Source of the DNA: Clostridia bacterium
GTDB taxonomy: Bacteria > Bacillota > Clostridia > Oscillospirales > Acutalibacteraceae
Length of the DNA stretch: 33,235 bases
Direction of reading: 5' to 3'
NCBI GenBank assembly: GCA_017449935.1
Contig: JAFSYP010000072.1
Coordinates: forward strand, 1 to 33,235
Part shown: positions 1 through 6,708 of the stretch, piece by piece
Layout: every line of letters starts with the position of its first letter
Numbering within the stretch: position 1 is the stretch's first letter
Notes under the pieces: model-generated
Database searches by the model: none
Told to the model about the DNA's origin: nothing
What the model saw: the letters and a program-made list of their open reading frames with translations, nothing else
Made by a program: the position numbers and the translations under genes

Positions 1-4
1 CATA

Positions 5-727
5 ATGCTGAAATTTGACACAAGAGATAAAAAGCCGAAGGTATATAACATTTTGATCTGCTGTATGATCACGGCTGCTGCGGTCGGTATCCTGCTTTCG
101 ATCGACGCGCAGCGGTTTTCGATCGCGGCCTGTTGCCTGATTGATGTTTGTCTCCTATGCGTGCTGGTCATGCTGCTTGTAGCGTTTTTTCGACAGATGC
201 AGTATAATCCGTACTCCTATAATACGATCTATTATATCGGCTTTGCGCTGGTTGTGCTTTCGGTTTTGGCGATGAGCATTATCGGTACTGTGCGCATGAT
301 TTTCAGCGTGCAGACGATCAACCTGGAGACGATCTTCGGGTATTTGCAGAATTCGGCAAAATTGTATATGCTGCTGTCTTTTCCCTTTGTCCTTGTGTTT
401 TCCGCTGGACTTTGCGTTTCCAATATTGCACTGATCCGACATGAGGGATTCAGTCCGGTCAACGCGCTGGGGATATTGCTGTCTTTTTTGATGCTCGCAG
501 GCGACGTCTTCCTCTTTTTTGCCGATTATTATGTCAGCGGGAGTATGCTGTATGTGATACTTACTATTTCTTTGTTGTATTTGATGTTGATGGTGAAGAG
601 GAGTATTATGATGCGTCACCGCCCGATGTGCTCCCGGGGGGGGCGGATCGCCGCGGTCGGCGCAGACGCCTCCCTCGCGATGACGTCGCCTTTGGCTGCA
701 TCTGACCATCCCCCAACTATGCAATAA
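5..727 (+). CDS. YdcF-like protein, membrane half only (truncated)
   Basis: The 240-residue product has six clear hydrophobic segments (about residues 17-34, 40-62, 76-97, 120-143, 155-173 and 180-197). The stretch around residues 133-158 (SNIALIRHEGFSPVN) matches the membrane part of clostridial YdcF/SanA-like proteins, which normally continue into a DUF218 domain. That domain is absent. After about residue 200 the protein becomes Arg/Ala-rich and unlike any membrane protein, and the change coincides with a run of eight G at 636-643. The gene therefore looks truncated or frameshifted. The start at base 5 gives a natural Lys/Asp-rich N-terminus, but upstream signals lie outside the window. 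Family assignment comes from motif memory, and function cannot be inferred without the catalytic half. Confidence 0.5.
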   Translation: MLKFDTRDKKPKVYNILICCMITAAAVGILLSIDAQRFSIAACCLIDVCLLCVLVMLLVAFFRQMQYNPYSYNTIYYIGFALVVLSVLAMSIIGTVRMIFSVQTINLETIFGYLQNSAKLYMLLSFPFVLVFSAGLCVSNIALIRHEGFSPVNALGILLSFLMLAGDVFLFFADYYVSGSMLYVILTISLLYLMLMVKRSIMMRHRPMCSRGGRIAAVGADASLAMTSPLAASDHPPTMQ

Positions 728-860
728 ATATGATTCATTTGAAAAAACGGGACTTGGCTTTTGCTGCCCGTCTCTATTCTTCAGGAGTTTGCCGACGAGC
801 TGTCGGTGATCCTCGCGCCCGAGATAAACAGAAAATCGGCGGCATTTTAACGAAGAGACG

Positions 861-899
861 CAAAATAACTGCCGCATGGGATCGTGTTCCGTGCGGCAG
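861..899 (-). terminator. probable terminator of the hsp20 gene
   Basis: An 11-bp stem (CTGCCGCATGG at 869-879 against CCGTGCGGCAG at 889-899, one G-U pair) lies 42 bases past the hsp20 stop. On the minus strand it is followed by the T-rich tract TTATTTTG. The T tract is interrupted, so the call is moderate. Confidence 0.55.
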
Positions 900-940
900 G
901 TCGTTGGTGTTTATTCTGTTTTTGCTCGAACGACCGAGGA

Positions 941-1387
941 TCATTCGATCATGATCGTCTTGTGCTCAGGAAGCTTTTGCGTTTCTTTCTTCGGCAGCGT
1001 CAGACGCAGGACGCCGTCCTCGAATTTCGCCTTGACGTCTTCCTCGGTGATCGCATCGCCAACATAGAAGCTGCGCTGCATCGTACCCGCAAAGCGTTCC
1101 TGACGGATGATTTTCCCCTTCTTGTCTTTCTCGTCTTTGTCGAGTCCTTTCGCCGCGGTGACCGTCAGATAACCATCTTCCAGATGCAGCGACAACTCAT
1201 CCTTTTTGAAACCGGGCAGATCGATATCGATCGAATACCCGTCCTCCAACTCATGCACGTCTGTCTTCATTTCGTGCGGCGCGTGCCTGCCGTACAGTTT
1301 TTTTTCGACGTTGTCAAAATCCCGGAACGTCGGAAAACGCATCCAATCGTCAAACAAACCTTCACCGAAAATCATGGGTCTTAACAT
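941..1387 (-). CDS. hsp20: Small heat shock protein, Hsp20/alpha-crystallin family
   Basis: This 148-residue protein is an ATP-independent holdase chaperone that binds unfolding proteins in the cytoplasm. An N-terminal arm (residues 1-36, beginning MLRPMIFGEGLFDDW) precedes an alpha-crystallin domain at about 37-140, with the typical SIDIDLPGFKKDEL strand and the FEDGVLRLTLPKKE motif. The C-terminal tail carries the IxI anchoring motif (I145-M-I147). The length is normal for the family. The start has GGAGGT seven bases upstream. The gene stands alone with its own sigma-A promoter overlapping a CIRCE operator, so repression by HrcA is expected, and a hairpin terminator follows the stop. Confidence 0.95.
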   Translation of the reverse strand: MLRPMIFGEGLFDDWMRFPTFRDFDNVEKKLYGRHAPHEMKTDVHELEDGYSIDIDLPGFKKDELSLHLEDGYLTVTAAKGLDKDEKDKKGKIIRQERFAGTMQRSFYVGDAITEEDVKAKFEDGVLRLTLPKKETQKLPEHKTIMIE

Positions 1388-1487
1388 AGGTCATACCTCC
1401 TTTTTCTTTTTGAAACCTATTGTTAAGAGCATTGGGACGGAGGGTTCGGATCCTTTTGGGCCTTCTCTGTTCCTTTGTTCTGCCCAT

Positions 1488-1516
1488 ATTATACTACGGC
1501 AAATTAGCACTGTCAA
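1488..1516 (-). promoter_or_regulatory. Consensus sigma-A promoter of hsp20
   Basis: On the minus strand a perfect TTGACA (-35, bases 1516-1511) is followed after exactly 17 bases by a perfect TATAAT (-10, bases 1493-1488). It sits about 100 bases upstream of the hsp20 start and its -35 box lies inside the CIRCE element. Confidence 0.85.
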
Positions 1517-1530
1517 CGGGAGAGTGCTAA
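1504..1530. promoter_or_regulatory. CIRCE operator (HrcA binding site)
   Basis: Inverted repeat TTAGCACTG, 9-bp spacer, GAGTGCTAA. The published CIRCE consensus is TTAGCACTC-N9-GAGTGCTAA, so there is one mismatch (position 1512). The mismatched base is part of the perfect TTGACA -35 box read on the other strand. HrcA binding here would block the hsp20 promoter. Confidence 0.92.
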
Positions 1531-1665
1531 TTTTCTGTTTATATATTATGAACTTTCTGTGACATTTACGCCAAATGCTGTTTAATACAGAGTTTTACCT
1601 ATGAGTTTCTTTTGTTTCAACGGTTGTTACAGCGGCAAAACGGGACTGATCGCGCAGGAAAGCAG

Positions 1666-1694
1666 AAAAAAGCCGCCGTCATTCGGCATCGGCT
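1666..1694 (-). terminator. probable terminator of the small-peptide gene
   Basis: On the minus strand AGCC-GAT-GCCG pairs with CGGC-GGCT around a short AATGA loop, then a run of six T follows. It lies 26 bases past the stop of the 41-residue peptide gene, which supports that gene being transcribed. The GAT bulge weakens the stem. Confidence 0.5.
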
Positions 1695-1719
1695 GTGAAG
1701 CAGAGGGAAGATGTTGGTT

Positions 1720-1845
1720 TTAGATATGAGGAAAAAACGGCGCAATGAGTTCCCATATTTTTTGCACAGCTTCTTCGATCAGCGCCAGCGGCGCGAGGAT
1801 CGGTGAAAGCAAAAGCATGGGAAGCGCTCCAAAGATAAAAGCCAT
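1720..1845 (-). CDS. Small hydrophobic peptide, 41 residues, unknown function
   Basis: A 41-residue peptide starts MAFIFGALPMLLLSPILAPL, continues into an acidic/amphipathic stretch (EEAVQKIWEL) and ends IAPFFPHI. The start was chosen because a near-perfect GGAGGTG lies seven bases upstream of this ATG. A longer reading from 1947 exists but has no such signal. A hairpin plus T-run follows the stop. The hydrophobic N-terminal half could span or insert into the membrane. It lies 146 bases downstream of the flavin-reductase-like gene on the same strand and may be cotranscribed with it. I recognise no family. Membrane peptide, toxin-like peptide or signalling peptide are all possible. Confidence 0.6.
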   Translation of the reverse strand: MAFIFGALPMLLLSPILAPLALIEEAVQKIWELIAPFFPHI

Positions 1846-1849
1846 ACGT

Positions 1850-2056
1850 TCACCTCCTCTTTTCATGCTCGGTATGGCCGACACTCCGACGCGGAACCGG
1901 TACGATCGGGCGGATCGGAACGCCCGGCCGCGGTACATAGTGTCCAACCGGCGGACGCTGTAAGGACGGATGTTGTTTTAACGACGCATCGTTATTTCCC
2001 GCGGTTTTCTTTTTCCTGCCGCCGTTTGTCGTTGATGATCTTGACGTGCTCATCAT
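1850..2056 (-). other. Proline/arginine-rich open frame ending inside the next gene's ribosome binding site
   Basis: This frame reads into a Pro/Arg-rich stretch (YVPRPGVPIRPIVPVPRR) and its TGA stop overlaps the GGAGGTG of the 41-residue peptide gene, as in translationally coupled pairs. However, no start codon with a ribosome binding site is visible. The only ATG (2056) lies inside the preceding gene. It may be a coincidental frame in GC-rich DNA. Confidence 0.22.
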
Positions 2057-2930
2057 CGATCAGCGTGACGCCGTTTTCTTTTGCCCACGCGACGCAGCCG
2101 TTGAGCACGGTCTTGAGAAACGGACGCGGAACCTTGACGAAGTTTTGGAGCGCGGCGTCGGTAAACCGGATCGTATCGTCACATCGGTTCGCGGCGTAAC
2201 GAATAGCGGTGATGTCCGTTTCTTTCGGCGCGGGGATGGGCTCCGCTACCGGCTTTTTCCATTTCGGGAACGGCGCATACCAGAAATTCGTGGAGTCGCG
2301 GTAACCGTAATCCACCGGCACGGGCGGGAACGAATCCTTTGTAACGCCGTTGATGATGGCGTCGTAGTATTGTTCCTGCATCAGTATTTTGTCGATGCTC
2401 AGGATGAAATGCGCACCGTATTTGGATGTGATCCCGTTGAAATCGTTGTACGGACCGGGATGTCCGTCGTCGATGTCCTCGGCAGAGAATTTGCCCGCTT
2501 TTTCCAGATCGCTGTTCCATGTGCATTCAAACACCTGAAACGCCTCCGCAATGATCTGCGGACGATCCTTGTCTGCCGGATCTGTCATTCCGTCGATCAT
2601 CGTGAAGCGGTTTTCTTTCATCTTTTCGTCGGACGGTCCGGGATAACCGAACCGCACGGCTTCCCGGAAAGATTTGCGATCATCCGGGATGAAGTTGAGC
2701 GCACACTTTCCTCTATTCAGAAGATTGCGGCATGTGTTGGATGTGTTCCGGCATTCGAGCAGCATGGCATAGCGGCCTTTGCCCGCGATGTAATACGGAA
2801 AGCAAAGGGAATACGAGCCGATGTTCAGACTCCCGTCGTCGTTTACGGTGCTGATGCAGATCGTCGGCATCGGAAAGAAAGACGACGTCTGATAGAAATT
2901 GTCTACGATCCTCAAGTCCTTAAAGCCCAT
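1992..2930 (-). CDS. Flavin-reductase-fold protein with C-terminal PCP_red-like domain
   Basis: This 312-residue cytoplasmic protein starts MGFKDLRIVDNFYQTSSFF. Residues about 1-200 look like an FMN-binding split-barrel (flavin reductase-like) domain, with the PMPTICISTVNDDGSLNIGSYS segment that in this family follows the first strand and lies near the flavin. Residues about 240-305 (from IRYAANRCDDTIRFTDAALQ through WAKENGVTLIDDEHV) resemble the small helical domain seen at the C-terminus of light-independent protochlorophyllide reductase subunit B (PCP_red), which recurs in unrelated redox proteins. A role in FMN-dependent reduction is a family inference and the substrate is unknown. It is followed by the small hydrophobic peptide gene. 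It is preceded by a short gap and then the 34-residue membrane protein gene. Confidence 0.82.
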   Translation of the reverse strand: MGFKDLRIVDNFYQTSSFFPMPTICISTVNDDGSLNIGSYSLCFPYYIAGKGRYAMLLECRNTSNTCRNLLNRGKCALNFIPDDRKSFREAVRFGYPGPSDEKMKENRFTMIDGMTDPADKDRPQIIAEAFQVFECTWNSDLEKAGKFSAEDIDDGHPGPYNDFNGITSKYGAHFILSIDKILMQEQYYDAIINGVTKDSFPPVPVDYGYRDSTNFWYAPFPKWKKPVAEPIPAPKETDITAIRYAANRCDDTIRFTDAALQNFVKVPRPFLKTVLNGCVAWAKENGVTLIDDEHVKIINDKRRQEKENRGK

Positions 2931-2974
2931 TTTTGCACTCCTTTGTTTTCATTGTCATATCCCGATACCGGTAA

Positions 2975-3079
2975 TCATGCAGGAGAGACACTTTTCTTTT
3001 TCCGAATCAGCAGCCCCAATACAATACAAAGCAATCCGACCGAAAAAACCGCCAGGCATCCGAAGATCCATTCGGTCAC
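2975..3079 (-). CDS. 34-residue single-span membrane protein
   Basis: A 34-codon gene starts with GTG and overlaps the stop of the upstream gene as GTGA (bases 3079-3076), a classic arrangement for translational coupling. The product begins VTEWIFGCLAVFSVGLLCIV, forms one hydrophobic helix of about 22 residues, then has a basic cluster (RKKK) and a short tail, as expected for an N-out/C-in small membrane protein. There is no independent ribosome binding site, which fits reinitiation. Function is unknown. It probably works with, or is regulated together with, the upstream 140-residue protein. Confidence 0.6.
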   Translation of the reverse strand: MTEWIFGCLAVFSVGLLCIVLGLLIRKKKSVSPA

Positions 3080-3498
3080 TCCGCATGATTATCCTGAAAA
3101 ATATTGTACAGCCCGTCCGTGAAATCCCGGTAATGCTTCGGGAAGCTTTGCGACCCGGAAGCGTGTATCTTTTGATTCCCGTTTACGATCGCGTTCAGTG
3201 TGAACATCGTGCCGTCCAGGACGTGCTTCGGATGCGGTCCGTTGAATCCGTCCCATGAGAGCAGTTTGCAGTCGTTGAGCAGTTTCAGCACTTTTGGCTC
3301 GTCGCATACGGCACGCTTTTCAAGAACGCGGCGATCCTTGTTTTGTGAATACCGGATCCCGTATTGCGACACCTCGGCTTTGCCGTCTTTCATCACGATC
3401 TCCGTTTCGCCCGTGTAACGCATTCCGCTCGTATGCAGCGTGACGATCTCAAACGAAACGATTTCCTTTCCGTTCTCCGTTGTTTTGTGAAACAGCAT
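3076..3498 (-). CDS. Conserved-looking hypothetical protein, 140 residues
   Basis: This cytoplasmic protein has no signal peptide or membrane span. It begins with a beta-rich region (MLFHKTTENGKEIVSFEIVT) and ends with a motif-like block around residues 85-125 (LLSWDGFNGPHPKHVLDG, then NGNQKIHASGSQSFPKHY) that looks constrained and may be a binding surface. AAAGGA precedes the ATG by about nine bases. The stop overlaps the start of the 34-residue membrane protein by the GTGA arrangement, so the two are a probable operon. I do not recognise the family with confidence and propose no function. Confidence 0.82.
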   Translation of the reverse strand: MLFHKTTENGKEIVSFEIVTLHTSGMRYTGETEIVMKDGKAEVSQYGIRYSQNKDRRVLEKRAVCDEPKVLKLLNDCKLLSWDGFNGPHPKHVLDGTMFTLNAIVNGNQKIHASGSQSFPKHYRDFTDGLYNIFQDNHAE

Positions 3499-3541
3499 CT
3501 GTTCTTCATCCTTTAACCGTCATCGTAATAGTCTGTTCTTT

Positions 3542-3928
3542 TCAATGTGCTTCTATTGCTTTACAAACGAACGCAGCAGTTCCGTCCCCGTTTTCATCAA
3601 TGTGTTTTCTAAAGCGTTCATCTGCCGTATACATCTGACCGAGGCCGGTAAGGATCTCCGCAGTGCAGGTGTAATAGTGTTCCGTAATGTACGCCTGCAG
3701 TTTTTTGACAAGCGCCTGCGCTTCGACAGAATCCGGCGCTGCTTTGCTTTGCATCAGCTCTGCAAATTCACGGAAGATATTTTCAAGTCCGGAATGGATA
3801 CCGGCAAATCGATCTTCCGGATAATCCTTTGTTTTGCGGGCAAACTCCGCATACGCTTCCGTGCCGCCCCATTTTTCTTTAACTTCCGCCTTATATGCAT
3901 CCATTGTGCCGTTGTCAAATGCGTTCAT
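3542..3928 (-). CDS. Stand-alone TipAS antibiotic-recognition domain protein
   Basis: The 128 residues correspond to the TipAS fold, the drug-binding half of MerR-type regulators such as TipA and Mta: AYKAEVKEKWGGTEAYAEFA near the start, then LQAYITEHYYTCTAEILTGL, and a final GTAAFVCKAIEA. In Streptomyces TipAL this domain traps thiopeptides. Here there is no MerR DNA-binding helix-turn-helix, so the protein more likely sequesters a small molecule than activates a promoter itself. The start at 3928 was chosen because AAGGAG lies about eight bases upstream. A longer in-frame start at 3955 has no such signal. Confidence 0.87.
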   Translation of the reverse strand: MNAFDNGTMDAYKAEVKEKWGGTEAYAEFARKTKDYPEDRFAGIHSGLENIFREFAELMQSKAAPDSVEAQALVKKLQAYITEHYYTCTAEILTGLGQMYTADERFRKHIDENGDGTAAFVCKAIEAH

Positions 3929-4039
3929 GTTTTTCTCCTTTCGCGGCTTTCCCATGTGCGTCTGTTCCGTCAGAACCCGATAGCTTTTGTCAAACTGCGC
4001 CTGCGGGAGAGACTCTTTTTTATAGGGAGGCGAATCTGT

Positions 4040-4378
4040 TTAATCGGCGATCAGCGACTTTCTTTTTCCGTGCTTATTCGTCGGATATTCTCTTAAACGG
4101 ATCACGTAATCAAGATTGACGATCGTTTCTTTGCCGTCCTTTTCCAAAACGACCGCATTGTCGACGACTTCTTTCATGACGCCGTCATATGCGCCGGACG
4201 CCACGGTGTTGAGCATGACGTCTTTTCCGATAAACCGCACTGCCAATTTTTGCATTTCCGTATCTCCTTTTTGTCTTCTGATTTTGGCTTCGATATATTT
4301 GTTCGTTTCTTTTCTTTGCTGAGCAAGGATGATGAACAGAATCATCAACGGAATAAAACAAATCCACCATGTGTTCAT
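4040..4378 (-). CDS. Membrane-anchored LSm/DUF6897-like small protein
   Basis: This 112-residue protein has one N-terminal membrane helix (MNTWWICFIPLMILFIILAQ), a charged linker (QRKETNKYIEAKIRRQKG) and a compact beta-rich domain from about residue 42 (MQKLAVRFIGKDVMLNTVAS) ending LDYVIRLREYPTNKHGKRKS. The C-terminal domain resembles short LSm-like proteins common in Clostridia (I recall them as DUF6897, from memory). Those normally lack the anchor. The start at 4378 has GGAG about nine bases upstream and removes a poorly supported 13-residue extension. Function is unknown. Confidence 0.8.
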   Translation of the reverse strand: MNTWWICFIPLMILFIILAQQRKETNKYIEAKIRRQKGDTEMQKLAVRFIGKDVMLNTVASGAYDGVMKEVVDNAVVLEKDGKETIVNLDYVIRLREYPTNKHGKRKSLIAD

Positions 4379-4489
4379 AATGCTGCTCCGTTTCCACAGT
4401 TTTTCATAGTATACCACACATAACCCGATCCCGCAATCTGTTTGTTGGCTTTTTGTCCGGTATGCGGTACGATAGAACCAGCAGACTTT

Positions 4490-4502
4490 GTGACATAGTC
4501 AC
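4490..4502. promoter_or_regulatory. Perfect palindrome upstream of thioredoxin
   Basis: GTGAC-ATA-GTCAC lies 62 bases before the trxA start, in the only intergenic space from which the trxA operon can be transcribed. It does not match the Rex, FNR or CRP consensus spacing. It may be an operator. The downstream TATTCT at 4525-4530 is a weak -10 candidate. Confidence 0.3.
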
Positions 4503-4563
4503 GGAACAGTGTGCGCTGATCTGCTATTCTGGGAGCATAAAGAAAACGCAGGAGGGCATAAAG

Positions 4564-4866
4564 ATGTTACAAATCACAAAGGACAATTTCAAATCAGAGG
4601 TATTGCAGTCAGACAAACCCGTGCTTCTGGATTTCTGGGCGGAGTGGTGCGGCCCGTGCCGTATGTTCTGCCCGATCCTGCAGCAGTTTGCCGGTCTGCA
4701 TCCGGAAGTGAAAGTCGGCAAAATCAATGTGGACGAGGAGCAGGAGCTTGCGATGGCGCACCACATTATGAGCATTCCGTCGCTGGTACTGTACAAAGGC
4801 GGCAGAATCGACAAGACGACGGTCGGTCTGCAGCCGCTGAACGCACTGGAAAACTGGGTTCGATAA
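4564..4866 (+). CDS. trxA: Thioredoxin
   Basis: The 100-residue protein has the canonical thioredoxin fold and the active site WCGPC at residues 28-32, preceded by VLLDFWAE, and the cis-proline segment SIPSLVLYKGG. It reduces protein disulfides in the cytoplasm and is normally recycled by thioredoxin reductase. GGAGGG precedes the ATG by nine bases, and this start gives the usual family length. Ten bases after the stop begins the remnant of a FAD-dependent disulfide reductase, so the pair was an operon for thiol redox chemistry before the second gene was broken. Confidence 0.95.
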   Translation: MLQITKDNFKSEVLQSDKPVLLDFWAEWCGPCRMFCPILQQFAGLHPEVKVGKINVDEEQELAMAHHIMSIPSLVLYKGGRIDKTTVGLQPLNALENWVR

Positions 4867-4876
4867 GGAGGGCTTT

Positions 4877-5125
4877 ATGAGCGAACAAAGAAAAACCGCG
4901 ATCATCGGCGGCGTGGCCGGCGGCGCGAGCTGTGCTGCGCGACGGCGCAGATTGGACGCGGATCGCGAGATCGTGATATTGGAACGCGGCGCATACATTT
5001 CCTATCGTTTATACTTCAAATTGACTTCTGCAATAAACAGATCGCCTTCCTGCGTTGTTGAAAACGAACCGTCATATTCGCTTTTCTTAACCGTGCTTTC
5101 GACGCTGGACAGTCCGTATCCGTGA
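4877..5125 (+). pseudogene. Truncated FAD-dependent pyridine nucleotide-disulfide oxidoreductase (CoA-disulfide reductase-like)
   Basis: The frame starts MSEQRKTAIIGGVAGGASCA with a strong AAGGAGGGC ribosome binding site. Residues 8-42 match the N-terminal FAD-binding Rossmann motif of CoA-disulfide reductase/NADH oxidase-type enzymes (GGVAGGA, then an acidic strand end E-R-G and YIS). Family members run to about 450-550 residues. Here homology stops after about residue 43, at base 5003, which is also where the stop codon of the convergent histidine kinase gene lies. The remaining codons to 5125 are antisense to that kinase. The gene cannot make a functional enzyme. The simplest reading is a deletion or insertion breakpoint. 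Confidence 0.8.
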
Positions 5126-6690
5126 AAGGCCTTGTTCTTTTTGCTCGTTTCATATTTCCCTTGCTTTTTTTGAAGCTTTTGCTCAAACGGATTGGAAATG
5201 GAAATATAAACTCTGTCTTCATGTATTTTGGATGTGATTATGATCTCGCGCTTTCCCGATACATTTTTACAAGCATCGATGGCGTTTTCGATCAGATTGT
5301 GGAATATGGTCGTTATATCGACCCTTCTGACGCCCTGATTCGGGAAAACACCGCTAAACAGAATATCTATATTGTATTGCTGCGCATTTTTCAGCTTGTC
5401 ATACAGGAAGTTATCCAGGAATACGTTGCCGGTGGAAAACTCGCCCTTGGATTCGACGAGCTTTTTGTCCAGCTCTTCGACATACTGCGAGATCTCCTCA
5501 GCGCCGCGTTTTTCCGCCATTGAGGTTAACTCTCTGAAATGCGCCGGCAGATCGTGCATGTATTTTCTCTCCGCTCTGATCCGTGACTCCGAATAGGAGT
5601 ATTGCTCCACCTCCTCTTCTCTTTTTACTTCATAGAATTCTCCCTGAAGCTCCCCGCGCGTAATGTCATACGTTCGTTTGGGAACATATAGAAGAACGGC
5701 GGCAAGGAAAATATTTATCATCAGCTCAAAAGAAAATGCTATTATCTCCTGAAGGTTTTCATTCATGTAATAACCTATGCAGTTGTATATGATGATCAAA
5801 AACGTATAGGAAACAAACAAACCGATCACAGACAAAATATGCTTGACCATATTGATGTTTTTTGTCCAGAAAGATTCGTATCGAATCTTGGTAACCATGA
5901 CATATAAAATAATCATGATCACCATAAAACACCCGTAAGCAAAACCGTTATATCCGGGCAATTTTGGGTTTAAGTCTTCTTTAAAAATATAGTAATATAC
6001 CTGCTTTATAAAGTCCTTAAGACCCTTATTAAAAGGATAGTAAACTATCCAGTTTATAAAGTTCTTATATGGCTTTTCCGTGATTTGTCTGAGCAATAAT
6101 CCGATGATCTGACAAACGGCCATAGGCATGATATGCTTTGCTCTGAACAATCTCATCAGAATAAAAGCGCCGGCGCATATGCTCACAAAGCCGATAGCGG
6201 TTGTAAGAACAGAGCCGATCAGGCTCATCCGCTCATATTCAAAGCCATTAAAATCAAAGAGTTTATACATGAAATTTGTTAATGCGGCTTTTAAATAGTC
6301 ATCACTGCCGGCACTATCAATATTAATATAGTTGGGATTAAATGTGTTCAACAGTTCCGTTTTGGGTAAGTGATTGACGTCGTCTTTTATAAAAAACGAT
6401 TTATACAGTGACGGAGATTCTAAAACTTTAGTTTGGAAATGTGCAATAATTCTGGACAATAAAGCCCCGCTGAATAAAACGGAGGCCGAGATCAGTATTC
6501 TTTTCTTTTCAAATTCGGGCGGACGCTCTCTTAAATAAGACAGAAGCAGTACGCAGGCAACGCATAATACAGCGAAACCGATTGAATCATCTAATACTGC
6601 AATTACAAAGTCAAATATACCGGAAGTTTCTTTACCAGAGGACCAGAAAGCATAATCCGTTAATGCCTCGAAAATGTTCGTAGTGTTCAT
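5002..6690 (-). CDS. Agr-type (GHKL) sensor histidine kinase 1
   Basis: This 562-residue membrane sensor has six to seven hydrophobic segments between residues about 25 and 350, interrupted by an extracellular region around 90-150. A linker leads to the cytoplasmic kinase core: the phospho-acceptor His379 in RKYMHDLPAHFREL, an N-box FHNLIENAIDAC at about 463-475 and a G-box HGYGLSSVES near 522. This is the layout of AgrC-like kinases that sense peptides. It begins 18 bases after its cognate regulator gene on the same strand. Codon use is strikingly AT-rich compared with the cluster to its right. No agrB or agrD is visible nearby, so the ligand is unknown. Confidence 0.92.
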   Translation of the reverse strand: MNTTNIFEALTDYAFWSSGKETSGIFDFVIAVLDDSIGFAVLCVACVLLLSYLRERPPEFEKKRILISASVLFSGALLSRIIAHFQTKVLESPSLYKSFFIKDDVNHLPKTELLNTFNPNYINIDSAGSDDYLKAALTNFMYKLFDFNGFEYERMSLIGSVLTTAIGFVSICAGAFILMRLFRAKHIMPMAVCQIIGLLLRQITEKPYKNFINWIVYYPFNKGLKDFIKQVYYYIFKEDLNPKLPGYNGFAYGCFMVIMIILYVMVTKIRYESFWTKNINMVKHILSVIGLFVSYTFLIIIYNCIGYYMNENLQEIIAFSFELMINIFLAAVLLYVPKRTYDITRGELQGEFYEVKREEEVEQYSYSESRIRAERKYMHDLPAHFRELTSMAEKRGAEEISQYVEELDKKLVESKGEFSTGNVFLDNFLYDKLKNAQQYNIDILFSGVFPNQGVRRVDITTIFHNLIENAIDACKNVSGKREIIITSKIHEDRVYISISNPFEQKLQKKQGKYETSKKNKAFHGYGLSSVESTVKKSEYDGSFSTTQEGDLFIAEVNLKYKR

Positions 6691-6708
6691 ATTTCTCGCC
6701 GCCCTTAA

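Noticed and set aside
4490-4502. Idea that the palindrome before trxA is a Rex or CRP/FNR site
   Set aside because: Spacing of the half-sites is one base too short for Rex or CRP and the sequence is not TTGAT-N4-ATCAA.
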